From Dyadobacter subterraneus (GTDB taxonomy: Bacteria; Bacteroidota; Bacteroidia; Cytophagales; Spirosomataceae): 64,000 bases of DNA. Shown one piece after another: positions 37,824-46,683 of the stretch. The notes under the pieces were generated by a model, which was not told where the DNA came from, made no database searches, and worked only from the letters and a program-made list of their open reading frames with translations. Within the stretch, counting starts at the first letter, position 1. Each line of letters starts with the position of its first letter. The stretch covers positions 3,574,501 to 3,638,500 of the forward strand of contig NZ_JACYGY010000001.1 in NCBI RefSeq assembly GCF_015221875.1. Direction: 5' to 3'. Position numbers and translations under genes: made by a program.

Positions 37824-38729
37824 TTAAAGCCATTCCCGTTTTTTAAACCAATAATATATACAACCCGTCACTACACCCATCAACAGCATAACACCCGGAT
37901 AGCCGAACCTCATTTTCAGTTCCGGCATATGCTCAAAATTCATCCCATAAATGCCAACAATGAATGTGAGCGGCATGAAAAAGACTGAAAAAATAGTCAG
38001 GACCCGGATAATTTCATTGGTTCTTTGAGAAGAAAGTGAGAAATAGATTGTTAATAAATGATTTGTGTTTTCAAAAAGTGTATCGTAGATATTGTGCAAT
38101 TTCACATAAAGATCTCGTGTGTCACGCGTGTAGGTATTACCCGGCTGGTTATCAATTTTATCTACGATTTCAAAAGTAAGAATCAGGATTCTGCGCGTTA
38201 CGTCAACCTTTCTTTTTAAATAGTACAAACCTTCCAGAAGCGAACGTTTTCTATTTTTTAAAAACATATTGGTTTCAAAAAATTCTATTTCCCTGTTCAG
38301 GCGAGCTGCGTGTTGATCGTAAGTTGCCAATCCGGTTTTTACGATTTCATTGAGAATATGATGAGCTGATTTACAGTAATCCGATTTGATATATTCATCT
38401 TTGATCTTTTCAGATTCCGGCCATGGTTTTTTATGAATTGTGATTACGCGTTCCTCTTTCATAAAAATTGCAATCTTGTCCGTCAGTTCTCTGACTGTAT
38501 CTGCCTGGTTTGCTACTTCGCTGGTATGCAAACGTAAAATAATAAAGACATCGCCTTCATTACCAACAATTTCATATTTCGGGAGATGGTCCGGTTGAAG
38601 GCAATCGTTCACCGAAGATTCATGAAGGTTGTATTTTTTAGCAATTTCATGCAACTCGTCCATACTTGGGTCGGTAACGTCCAGCCACTCAAAAGGATGT
38701 TCGGACTTATCTGCAAATGTTTTGATCAT
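37824..38729 (-). CDS. corA: CorA-family magnesium/divalent-cation transporter
   Basis: A 301-residue CorA-type channel: a long cytosolic N-terminal domain with helices, and two C-terminal TM helices. TM1 ends in the signature YGMN (VGIYGMNFEHMPEL), the selectivity filter, and TM2 is VMLLMGVVTGCIYYWF followed by a basic tail KKREWL. Length is near the family norm. Mg2+ is the usual ion, though Co2+ or Ni2+ can pass. Transcribed alone. Confidence 0.93.
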   Translation of the reverse strand: MIKTFADKSEHPFEWLDVTDPSMDELHEIAKKYNLHESSVNDCLQPDHLPKYEIVGNEGDVFIILRLHTSEVANQADTVRELTDKIAIFMKEERVITIHKKPWPESEKIKDEYIKSDYCKSAHHILNEIVKTGLATYDQHAARLNREIEFFETNMFLKNRKRSLLEGLYYLKRKVDVTRRILILTFEIVDKIDNQPGNTYTRDTRDLYVKLHNIYDTLFENTNHLLTIYFSLSSQRTNEIIRVLTIFSVFFMPLTFIVGIYGMNFEHMPELKMRFGYPGVMLLMGVVTGCIYYWFKKREWL

Positions 38730-38936
38730 AAACTAAATCAGTTTCAAATAAAAAAGAGGATTTTGGAAGAAATACCTTTCCTGCCCATCTCATACAACTT
38801 TTGTTCCAGAGCGTAATAAAACCAAGAATTGAATGTCCGAAGATCATAACCATAAATGACAATGGTCATAAGAACAGCGTTTTTGTAAGCCGAACTTTAC
38901 GATTCGATATTCAAAAAATCCTTAAACGCCTACGTT

Positions 38937-39971
38937 ATGTTACCAAAGAAGATGAAAGCAGCCGTTGTCCGTGAATTTGGAAAACCGCTACAAATTGAAG
39001 AAATGCCAGTTAAAGAGCCGGGAAGAAATCAGATTTTAGTCAAAGTAATTGCCAGCGGTGTTTGTCATACCGATTTGCATGCAACCGAAGGCGACTGGCC
39101 GGTAAAACCAAAGATGCCGCTGATTCCCGGACATGAAGGAATTGGTTATGTGGTTGCCCTTGGACCGGATGTTAATCAGGTTAAAGAAGGAGATATAGTT
39201 GGAGTGCCATGGCTTTACAGTGCCTGCGGATGTTGTGAATATTGTATAACCGGCTGGGAAACTTTGTGCGAAACCCAACAAAATGGTGGTTATAGCGTGG
39301 ATGGCAGTTACGCCGAATATGTTATTGCGGATGCAAGATATGTGGCACATTTGCCGGCCAACACCAACATGATCGAAATGGCGCCGATTCTTTGCGCAGG
39401 CGTAACTGTTTACAAAGGCTTAAAAGAAACAGAAACCAAAGCTGGTGAATGGGTTGCAATTTCGGGAATTGGCGGACTGGGACATTTGGCTGTGCAATAT
39501 GCAAAAGCGATGGGAATGCATGTGGCCGCAATCGATATCAGTCAGGACAAACTGGATCTCGCAAAAAGTCTGGGTGCAGATTTAATTGTAAATGCTTTGG
39601 AGACTGATCCGGGAGAATATTTGAAAAAAGAAACCGGCGGCATGCACGGAGTTCTGGTAACAGCTGTATCTCCTATTGCGTTTAAACAAGGAATTGCAGC
39701 GCTGAGAAGGAAAGGAACAATTGCTTTGAACGGATTGCCTCCGGGAAGTTTTGACTTACCGATTTTTGAAACCGTTTTAAACCGGTATACGGTAAGAGGT
39801 TCCATTGTAGGAACCCGAAAAGATCTTCAGGAAGCCGTGGAATTTGCTTTGGATGGAAAAGTAAAAGCGACCGTACATACCGCCAAGCTGGAAGACATCA
39901 ATTCTGTTTTTGACAAAATGAAAGCAGGAAAGGTTGACGGAAGAGTGGTTATGACAATCGCAAATCCCTGA
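38937..39971 (+). CDS. adhP: zinc-dependent alcohol dehydrogenase (AdhP type)
   Basis: A 344-residue medium-chain dehydrogenase. Catalytic zinc ligands C43 (GVCHTDLH) and H66-E67 (PGHEGIG), with a third Cys near residue 154; structural zinc cysteines C97, C100, C103 and C111. NAD site GIGGLGHLAVQYAKAMG. The sequence pattern matches ethanol-preferring AdhP enzymes. An ATG five codons downstream (MKAAVV) is a possible alternative start. Transcribed alone. Confidence 0.93.
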   Translation: MLPKKMKAAVVREFGKPLQIEEMPVKEPGRNQILVKVIASGVCHTDLHATEGDWPVKPKMPLIPGHEGIGYVVALGPDVNQVKEGDIVGVPWLYSACGCCEYCITGWETLCETQQNGGYSVDGSYAEYVIADARYVAHLPANTNMIEMAPILCAGVTVYKGLKETETKAGEWVAISGIGGLGHLAVQYAKAMGMHVAAIDISQDKLDLAKSLGADLIVNALETDPGEYLKKETGGMHGVLVTAVSPIAFKQGIAALRRKGTIALNGLPPGSFDLPIFETVLNRYTVRGSIVGTRKDLQEAVEFALDGKVKATVHTAKLEDINSVFDKMKAGKVDGRVVMTIANP

Positions 39972-40168
39972 ACCTTTCGTAAGCTTGATATTTTCCGGTG
40001 AAAAGACTTTACTTTTCTCATTTTTAGACCAAAACGAAATACAAACCACAAAATTGGAGCACCGGAAGCCGGGCTTTTGCGTTACATTTACAAGGAGCCC
40101 TACATTATTCTGTAAAAGATTTAATGAGACGACTTTGTAAATGATTTCTGCAACCCTAATTTTAATTT

Positions 40169-40777
40169 ATGCCGAATTTAATAATCGTCAGACATGGCCA
40201 ATCCGAATGGAATTTACAAAACAGATTTACAGGCAGTACCGATATTGAGTTGACTTCAACCGGTGAAATGGAGGCTAGAAACGCCGGCAGATTAATAAAA
40301 AAATACCCGCTTGATGAGGCTTATACATCGGTTTTGGTCAGAGCCATTCACACACTTACCATCATTCTCCAGGAAATTGACAAAACCTCAATGCCTGTTA
40401 CAAAAACGGCCGCATTTAACGAAAGAAGTTACGGCGATTTGCAGGGGCTGGATAAGCTTGAAATGACTAAAAAATATGGCCCTGCTCAGGTTCAGACTTG
40501 GAGAAGAAGTTATGATGTGGTACCACCGAACGGTGAAAGTTTGAAAAATACGTATGACCGCGTAGTGCCATATTACATCAAAGAAATTGAACCTAAATTA
40601 AGAGCCAACAAAAACATTATTATTGTAGCACACGGTAACAGCCTACGCGCACTCATGATGTATCTTGAAAAAATTAGCGAGGCGAAAATCTCAGATGTTA
40701 ACCTCGCAACTGGAGTTCCAAGATTGTATGAATTTGATTCGGGCTTGGGACTTTCACAGGTTTCTTACATTCATTAA
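40169..40777 (+). CDS. gpmA: 2,3-bisphosphoglycerate-dependent phosphoglycerate mutase
   Basis: A 202-residue histidine phosphatase-fold enzyme interconverting 3- and 2-phosphoglycerate. Phospho-His H9 in IVRHGQSEWNLQNRFTGSTDIELT; then LVRAIHTLTIIL, NERSYGDLQGLDK and IIVAHGNSLRALMMYLE with the second His. It is shorter than the usual 230-250 residues, losing part of the C-terminal tail, which is seen in several Bacteroidota versions. Glycolysis/gluconeogenesis. Transcribed alone. Confidence 0.93.
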   Translation: MPNLIIVRHGQSEWNLQNRFTGSTDIELTSTGEMEARNAGRLIKKYPLDEAYTSVLVRAIHTLTIILQEIDKTSMPVTKTAAFNERSYGDLQGLDKLEMTKKYGPAQVQTWRRSYDVVPPNGESLKNTYDRVVPYYIKEIEPKLRANKNIIIVAHGNSLRALMMYLEKISEAKISDVNLATGVPRLYEFDSGLGLSQVSYIH

Positions 40778-40880
40778 CCCGCATCGCGTTAAAATTGTGG
40801 CACAATAATTTTATTTTTTGGAAGACTTATTTCAGAAAAGTAAGCTTGTTAGTAATCCATGATTTTACACACTTTGCAAG

Positions 40881-41684
40881 ATGAAAGACATTAAAACTGG
40901 ACGTTACATTACAGCAGCCATTGTTATTGGTGGCATCTTAGGAACTTACTTTTTCAGCCGTCCGCGAAAAAAAGTAATTGATACACCCTTTGATAAAAAA
41001 CGTCAGGACAAGGTTGACAGAAATCTGGTAACGCCTGCAAATGAGACTTTTGGCATTGTTTGGTCAACGATATATATTGGAACTTTGGCGTTAGCAATTC
41101 ACCAGGCTTTACCATCGCAAATTATAAATCCTCGTTATCAAAAAGCACAGCCGTGGCTTAGAATCAGTTATTTATTGACCGGTTTATTTGGCTATTTCTT
41201 TTCAAAATCTGATAAAACAAGTAGAATCGGGGCGGCGGTAACAACGATCAGTATGCTGCCGGCTGCCATTGCTCTTCATCGCGCACTGGAAATCGGTCAA
41301 ACGGAAGTAAACGGAGCTGAAAATATAATCCGGAAATCAATTAGTTTATATACTGGCTGGCTGACTGCGGCAGCGGCTGTGAGCGCCACAACGCTGGTCC
41401 AGGAAGCAGGTTATATGATAAAACCGGATGATGCAAAACACTGGACACTGGGACTTCTCCCTGTTACCACCGGCCTTGGCGTTGTGATATCAAACCGATT
41501 GAATGATCCTTATTATCTGGTTACAATCATCGCTGCGCTGACCGGAATTGCCGTCAAACAAAAAGATACCAATAAAGAAATCAGCATTTTGGCCAGCACA
41601 TTAGCAACCTATCTTTTGGGTATTGTTGGTAATAAATTGAAAGAGCAGCTTATCACGGACAACGTCGAAGTTGCTCTTTCATAA
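40881..41684 (+). CDS. TspO-like multi-pass membrane protein
   Basis: A 267-residue protein with about 7-8 hydrophobic segments. The stretch TPANETFGIVWSTIYIGTLALAIHQALP resembles the TPPxWxFGxxWxxxY signature of TspO/MBR tryptophan-rich sensory proteins, but the protein is longer than TspO and other parts (GLLPVTTGLGVVISNRLND) are not typical. Best read as a distant TspO-like family. Its stop codon overlaps that of the helicase on the other strand by 6 bp. Confidence 0.65.
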   Translation: MKDIKTGRYITAAIVIGGILGTYFFSRPRKKVIDTPFDKKRQDKVDRNLVTPANETFGIVWSTIYIGTLALAIHQALPSQIINPRYQKAQPWLRISYLLTGLFGYFFSKSDKTSRIGAAVTTISMLPAAIALHRALEIGQTEVNGAENIIRKSISLYTGWLTAAAAVSATTLVQEAGYMIKPDDAKHWTLGLLPVTTGLGVVISNRLNDPYYLVTIIAALTGIAVKQKDTNKEISILASTLATYLLGIVGNKLKEQLITDNVEVALS

Positions 41685-43610
41685 ATCTGCAAATTCCCAA
41701 GCACTTTGATAAGCATCCAGTTTTTCTGCATAGTTGATAAAATCCGAATAGAAAGGCAAAGAAGATAAGGTGGCACTATCCCCTATTATAACCAGTTTTT
41801 TTCTGGCGCGGGTCATCGCCACATTCATTCTCCGGATATCCGAAAGAAATCCAATGTCTCCTTCCGCGTTACTTCTGGTCATGCTGATATACACAACATC
41901 ACGCTCCTGGCCCTGAAAACTGTCAATGGTGTTGACTGAGATTTTGTCACCGTAAATTTGGAGCGCCGGATGATGAAGCAACTGATCCTTCAAAATATAA
42001 ATTTGTTGTTTGTAAGGTGAAATTACGGCGATGCTTGGAAAATTTTCTATTGTGTACAACAGGTTACCATCATCACCTTTTTGAGAAGCAAGTTCAGAAA
42101 CCAGCTGGCTTAAATGTTTGAAAACAAAAGCCGCTTCCTCAGGATTTGTAGAGCTTGTTCCTTCCAGTTTTTCATCAAAACCACAACCAGCCGTATCAAT
42201 AAAATTAAGCGGAGTGGATTCAGGAAACAGAACATGGTGAGCAACAGCACTATTGGCTTTCAGTTTATCTTCGTAAAAAACTTTTGAAGAGTAACCCATA
42301 ATCTGCTCATTCATACGGTATTGCTCTTCCAAAAGAGTGACTGATTCCGGATGCAGTGATACGCATTTTTCCAGTAAGGTTGTGGCCAAACCCTTTTTCG
42401 CAGCCTCATTTGATTTAATAGTTGGTGAAAGCTGACAATGATCACCGGCTAAAACCACCTTTTGCGCTTTTAAAATCGGCACCCAGCATGCGGGCTCCAA
42501 TGCTTGTCCGGCTTCATCAATTACAACAGTATTATATTTCAAATTACGCACCGTGTAATGATTTGATCCGACAAGTGTGGCCGTAATTACCTGCGCTTTC
42601 GCAACCAGATCATCAATGATATATTGCTCGGATTTACCGACATCTTTCATTATTCTGTGCGCTTCATCAAATAAGGCTTTGCGCTGCTCACGTTCCGCTT
42701 TTCCAAAACTTCGCTTGTACTTATGAGCCATATTTTTATACTCATTCGCCTGTTTTTTCAGCGTCTTCATTTCCTTCATGCCTGGATGTGCAGACATTTT
42801 GCTATCCAGTGTCAGAGACATTAGTCGCTCCGAAACACGAGCCGGATTTCCAACACGAAGCACGTTCAAACCCTGATCTGAAAGTTTCTCACTTAACAAA
42901 TCAACAGCAGTATTACTCGGCGCAACAACCAGAATCTGCTTTTTATCCTGCTTGATCAGCGCCTTGATTGCCTCTACCAATGTTGTCGTTTTTCCGGTTC
43001 CTGGAGGACCGTGGACAACAGCAAGTTCATTTGCCGCCAGTATTTTGTTAACCGCAGATTGCTGGGAATTATTTAATTTAGAAAAAACATAAGGAGAAAT
43101 TTCTGTTTTAAAAGTCGGCTCTTTTTCACCGATCAGTATTTTCACCAGACGCCCTTCATCCGTCTTTTCGTAGACAGCAGATGCATTTTTAAGCGCATTT
43201 TGCATTTCGTCATAACTGTTGTCATCAAAAAGCAGGTCTATTCCCAATTTCCCGTCGCGGGACCAGTCCGGCAATTCGTCGGTTCGCAAGGTAATTTTCA
43301 GACGATTCCCGCTTTGATACGTTACCGTGCCTTCAACCCTGTCTTTTTTAGGATCATGATTAGAAAACAAAACAGCCGGCATTCCAAAACGGAGCTGATG
43401 TGAGATATCCTGATGCGTTGTGCGCTCCACTTCAACCGTAACATAATCACCCCGACTCATTTCCTGTCCGCGAATTGCAATTGGATACCATGCAAGTCCG
43501 TTTGCCCTGCGTTCGGAAACGGAAGTCGATTCAGTAAGTTTGAGATAAGATTGGCGGTCTTCCTCTCTTTCGATTTTCAGTAAATCAAGCAGCTTTTTAA
43601 AATACTCCAT
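41679..43610 (-). CDS. superfamily 1 DNA/RNA helicase, UPF1/IGHMBP2-like
   Basis: A 643-residue helicase. The ATG at 43610 (MEYFKKLLDLLKIEREEDRQ) is preferred to one 20 codons upstream. An N-terminal beta-barrel region (residues 40-130) precedes the P-loop GPPGTGKTT at 201-209; DEAGQ motif in VVIDEAGQALEPACW; then LLEEQYRMNEQIMGYSS, SVNTIDSFQGQERDVVYISMTRSN and RRMNVAMTRARKKLVIIGD (motifs III-VI). Relatives unwind DNA and RNA from 5' to 3'. Single gene, divergent from an araC-type gene. Confidence 0.93.
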   Translation of the reverse strand: MEYFKKLLDLLKIEREEDRQSYLKLTESTSVSERRANGLAWYPIAIRGQEMSRGDYVTVEVERTTHQDISHQLRFGMPAVLFSNHDPKKDRVEGTVTYQSGNRLKITLRTDELPDWSRDGKLGIDLLFDDNSYDEMQNALKNASAVYEKTDEGRLVKILIGEKEPTFKTEISPYVFSKLNNSQQSAVNKILAANELAVVHGPPGTGKTTTLVEAIKALIKQDKKQILVVAPSNTAVDLLSEKLSDQGLNVLRVGNPARVSERLMSLTLDSKMSAHPGMKEMKTLKKQANEYKNMAHKYKRSFGKAEREQRKALFDEAHRIMKDVGKSEQYIIDDLVAKAQVITATLVGSNHYTVRNLKYNTVVIDEAGQALEPACWVPILKAQKVVLAGDHCQLSPTIKSNEAAKKGLATTLLEKCVSLHPESVTLLEEQYRMNEQIMGYSSKVFYEDKLKANSAVAHHVLFPESTPLNFIDTAGCGFDEKLEGTSSTNPEEAAFVFKHLSQLVSELASQKGDDGNLLYTIENFPSIAVISPYKQQIYILKDQLLHHPALQIYGDKISVNTIDSFQGQERDVVYISMTRSNAEGDIGFLSDIRRMNVAMTRARKKLVIIGDSATLSSLPFYSDFINYAEKLDAYQSAWEFADL

Positions 43611-43667
43611 GCCGTAAAGGTAAACAATCGTAAAAGTATTGTTAGTGATTTTAAACCAATGACCCTG

Positions 43668-43737
43668 CAATTGTTTGAATTTCGCAATCTTCCGTTTGAT
43701 TTTAGCAACTCATTCGTCTTTCTACCTGTTACTTTTG
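43668..43737 (+). promoter_or_regulatory. predicted AraC-type operator and promoter of the araC-family gene
   Basis: Two direct copies of GTTTG-N6-GCAA (43673-43687 and 43694-43708) spaced 21 bp, followed after 21 bp by a perfect Bacteroidota -7 box TACTTTTG at 43730-43737. No clear TTG -33 box is present; the second repeat lies just upstream of that place, as at activator sites. The first 22 bases (43668-43689) recur exactly at 45397-45418 upstream of the SDR gene. Confidence 0.7.
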
Positions 43738-43796
43738 TAATGATGAAATGACTTAAAAGGTCAATTCTAAAATCTGCCTGTTAAACTAATTTGGCC

Positions 43797-44699
43797 ATGA
43801 TATCGAACACTGAATCAATAGAAGAATTTTATAAAGGTAAATTCAATTATTTACCCGATAATCTGCAACATGAAGCCGGCCATTTTAATGTTTTTCGTCT
43901 TGAAGACTGTATAGCGCATCCGGTGAAATACAGCCGACGCGATTTCTACAAAATCACACTTGTCAGAGGAAAAAATGTTTATCATTATGCCGATAAAAGT
44001 GTTGAAATAGATGGAAGTACGTTGATCTTTTTCAATCCAAAGATACCTTATACGTTACTTTCTGAAAACACACCCGAACACCTGACCGGCTACTTCTGCA
44101 TTTTTAAAGAATTCTTTTTTACCGAAAAAATGAGAGGCAGTATTGGTGACCTTCCCATGTTTGCACCGGGCAACAAACCGTCATATTCGCTTACGCCTGA
44201 ACAGGATACATATATTACCCAGATTTTTGAGAAAATGCAGCAAGAACTGGACTCCGACTACCGATTCAAATACGATCTGATCCGCAATTACGTAACGGAA
44301 CTGATTCATTACGCCATGAAAATGGAACCGACAGAAAGACTTTATGAACACGCAGACGCCAATGCAAGAATTACTTCCATTTTTGCAGAATTACTTGAAA
44401 GACAGTTCCCTATCGAATCACCATCACAGCGTTTCACCATGCGCTCAGCGCAGGATTATGCCGAAAAACTTTCGGTCCACGTCAACCATTTGAACAGGGC
44501 GTTAAAAGCCACGACAGGAAAAACCACTTCACACCATATTGCAGAAAGAATTACAAATGAGGCGAAAGCGTTGTTAAAACATTCTAACTGGAATATTTCA
44601 GAAATCAGTTATTGCCTTGGTTTTGAGGAAGCAGCGCATTTTAATAACTTTTTCAAAAAACAAACTGAAATCACGCCAACCGCTTATCGTTCGATCTAA
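43797..44699 (+). CDS. AraC-family transcriptional regulator
   Basis: A 300-residue regulator: N-terminal cupin-like ligand domain (about 1-150; KITLVRGKNVYHYADKSVEIDGSTLIFFNPKIPYTLL) and a C-terminal pair of helix-turn-helix motifs (SVHVNHLNRALKATTGKTTSHHIAERI and NISEISYCLGFEEAAHFNNFFKKQTEITPTAYR). ATG at 43797 is preferred to a TTG two codons upstream. It probably controls itself and the SDR gene through shared operators. A terminator follows before the flavin reductase gene. Confidence 0.93.
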   Translation: MISNTESIEEFYKGKFNYLPDNLQHEAGHFNVFRLEDCIAHPVKYSRRDFYKITLVRGKNVYHYADKSVEIDGSTLIFFNPKIPYTLLSENTPEHLTGYFCIFKEFFFTEKMRGSIGDLPMFAPGNKPSYSLTPEQDTYITQIFEKMQQELDSDYRFKYDLIRNYVTELIHYAMKMEPTERLYEHADANARITSIFAELLERQFPIESPSQRFTMRSAQDYAEKLSVHVNHLNRALKATTGKTTSHHIAERITNEAKALLKHSNWNISEISYCLGFEEAAHFNNFFKKQTEITPTAYRSI

Positions 44700-44730
44700 A
44701 ACAGGTGAATGTTTTTATGATAAATTATTG

Positions 44731-44768
44731 AATGCCGGTCTGATGTGTCAGGCTGGCATTTCTTTTTT
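44731..44768 (+). terminator. terminator of the araC-family gene
   Basis: A 13-bp stem (44731-44743 with 44748-44760, two G-U pairs), TGTG loop, then TCTTTTTT. Confidence 0.9.
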
Positions 44769-44793
44769 AACCTGTTAAACAAAAGATATAGAT

Positions 44794-45354
44794 ATGAAAA
44801 AGGCATATAAGAAAGTTGACTTCCCAACAGAAAAAATCAGAAAATTCCTTGAACCTGGCCCAATTGTATTGGTAAGTTCTCGTTGGGAAGGAAAGGAAAA
44901 TATCATGACCATGGGCTGGCATACCGTCCTCGAATTTTCTCCTTCATTGGTCGGATGCATGATCACCGCAGAAAATCACAGTTTTGATATGATCGAAAAA
45001 AGTGGTGAATGTGTCATCAATATTCCAACGGTTGATCTGATCGACGAAATTATTGGCATCGGAAACAGCTCAGGTGCCGATACTGACAAATTCAATAAAT
45101 TCGGTTTGACGGCTGAAAAAGCGAGTATCATAAAAGCACCATTAATAAAGGAATGTTTTGCCAATTACGAATGCAAACTGGTTGACAAACAACTTTTATC
45201 TAAATACAACTTTTTTATCTTCGAGGTGGTAAAAGCGCATGTAGCCACTTCTTCAAAATATCCCAAAACAGTACATTATCTGGGTGAAGGAATTTTTATG
45301 GTGTCCGGTCGTCACATAGCATTCCCGGAAAAGTTTAAGCCTGAAAATTTATAA
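44794..45354 (+). CDS. flavin reductase-like FMN-binding protein
   Basis: A 186-residue protein of the flavin reductase-like (split-barrel) family: GPIVLVSSRWEGKENIMTMGWHTVLEFSPSLVGCMITAENHSFDMIEKSGECVINIP carries the FMN-binding part, with GRHIAFPEKF at the end. Relatives bind FMN and reduce flavins or act on other substrates. Between the araC-type gene and the SDR gene, all on one strand; the SDR gene has its own promoter. Confidence 0.88.
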   Translation: MKKAYKKVDFPTEKIRKFLEPGPIVLVSSRWEGKENIMTMGWHTVLEFSPSLVGCMITAENHSFDMIEKSGECVINIPTVDLIDEIIGIGNSSGADTDKFNKFGLTAEKASIIKAPLIKECFANYECKLVDKQLLSKYNFFIFEVVKAHVATSSKYPKTVHYLGEGIFMVSGRHIAFPEKFKPENL

Positions 45355-45396
45355 GTTTTAACTTCGGTATTCAAATAATCCACTCTTCATTAAAAC

Positions 45397-45467
45397 CAAT
45401 TGTTTGAATTTCGCAATCATTGGTTTGTCTTCCGCAAGACTGCCCTTTCCCAGTTGCCCTACCTTTG
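45397..45467 (+). promoter_or_regulatory. predicted AraC-type operator and promoter of the SDR gene
   Basis: Repeats GTTTG-N6-GCAA at 45402-45416 and 45423-45437 (21-bp spacing), then after 22 bp a perfect -7 box TACCTTTG at 45460-45467, 17 nt before the SDR start codon. The layout is the same as upstream of the araC-family gene. Confidence 0.72.
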
Positions 45468-45484
45468 TTTCATCAACTTAAAAC

Positions 45485-46342
45485 ATGAAAACAATGGATA
45501 ATAAAAAAGTTTGGTTCGTTACTGGCGCTTCAAAAGGCCTTGGACTTTCACTTGTAAAACAATTATTATCAGCTGGATATAACGTAGCAGCAACGTCCAG
45601 AACCGTGGATTCACTTAGTAAAGCTGTGGAGTCGGAAGAATCTGAAAACTTTCTGCCACTGGAAGTTAGCATTACTTCCGAGCAAAGTGTAAAAGACGCA
45701 GTTTCAAAAACAATTGAAAAATTTGGTACGATTGATGTTTTGGTAAACAATGCAGGATATGGATTATTTGGTTCTGTGGAAGAATTGAGCGACGAAGAAT
45801 CTCGGCAAAATTTCGACATCAATGTATTTGGTTCATTAAATGTAATTCGCCAAACACTTCCCTATATGAGGGCCAAACGTTCAGGAAAAATCTTTAACAT
45901 ATCTTCGGTCGGAGGTTTTAGGGCAGATTTTCCCGGCGCAGGAATTTATTGTTCAACCAAATTTGCAGTCGCAGGCTTCACCGAGGGATTGGCATCAGAA
46001 GTTAAAGAATTAGGTATTTCGGCAACTGTTGTGTACCCTGGTTATTTCCGTACAGATTTTTTATCAAGTGAGTCTATGGTGGTTCCTAAAAATGCGATTG
46101 ACGATTATGCCACAGCACGGGCATCGGTATTAGCGCATGAAAAAGAGATTGCCGGAAATCAGCCAGGAGATCCGGAAAAGGCGATTGCCGTTTTGATTAA
46201 AATCGCGTCAGAAGAAAATACACCGGTACATCTCTTTCTTGGAAAAGATGCTTACGAAATGGCTCAGGGCAAAATTGAAATCGTAAGCAAAGATCTGGAA
46301 GCATACAAAAGCCTGACTATTTCAACGGATTTCGATTCCTGA
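45485..46342 (+). CDS. short-chain dehydrogenase/reductase
   Basis: A 285-residue classical SDR: NAD(P) site TGASKGLGLSLV near residue 14, NNAGYGLFG, catalytic Ser (NISSVGGFRADF), and the YCSTKFAVAGF motif with Tyr and Lys. The C-terminal part suits the small-molecule SDRs acting on ketones and alcohols; substrate unknown. Opens a short operon with the Atu4866-domain gene (49 bp behind). Confidence 0.93.
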   Translation: MKTMDNKKVWFVTGASKGLGLSLVKQLLSAGYNVAATSRTVDSLSKAVESEESENFLPLEVSITSEQSVKDAVSKTIEKFGTIDVLVNNAGYGLFGSVEELSDEESRQNFDINVFGSLNVIRQTLPYMRAKRSGKIFNISSVGGFRADFPGAGIYCSTKFAVAGFTEGLASEVKELGISATVVYPGYFRTDFLSSESMVVPKNAIDDYATARASVLAHEKEIAGNQPGDPEKAIAVLIKIASEENTPVHLFLGKDAYEMAQGKIEIVSKDLEAYKSLTISTDFDS

Positions 46343-46391
46343 AATTCAACCAATTAATATCATTTTTCAAAAGAAACAATTCCAGAATCAA

Positions 46392-46634
46392 ATGGAAAAC
46401 AAGGAATTTTATTTAGGTATGTGGGTAACAAAAGATGGTTATATCCGTCACGAATTATTGCCCGGCGGCCGGTACGATGAAGCCCGCGGAAACAGAAAAA
46501 GCGCTTATCAGGGAAATTACAAAATGACCGGAAATCACATTGATTATAAGGACGATACAGGTTTTACAGCGGATGGTGATTTTAAAGATGGCATCCTTTA
46601 TCACGCCGGAATGATATTATACAAAGAAAATTAA
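46392..46634 (+). CDS. Atu4866 domain protein
   Basis: An 80-residue single-domain protein with the Atu4866 pattern: FYLGMWVTKDGYIRHELLPGGRYDEARGNRKSAYQGNYKMTGNHIDYKDDTGFTADGDF, a small beta-barrel of unknown role. Such genes often lie next to oxidoreductases, and in some proteins the domain is fused to them, so it may bind a related substrate. Follows the SDR gene and is closed by a terminator. Confidence 0.88.
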   Translation: MENKEFYLGMWVTKDGYIRHELLPGGRYDEARGNRKSAYQGNYKMTGNHIDYKDDTGFTADGDFKDGILYHAGMILYKEN

Positions 46635-46643
46635 TATCAATTT

Positions 46644-46683
46644 ACAGAAAAAAACCACCCCTCAAAAGGTGGTTTTTTTCTGT
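46644..46683. terminator. bidirectional terminator with overlapping stop codon of the sulfotransferase
   Basis: A perfect 16-bp stem (46644-46659 with 46668-46683) around ACCACC / GGTGGT with A7 and T7 arms; it ends both the SDR-Atu4866 operon and the leftward sulfotransferase gene, whose last codons lie within it. Confidence 0.92.
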
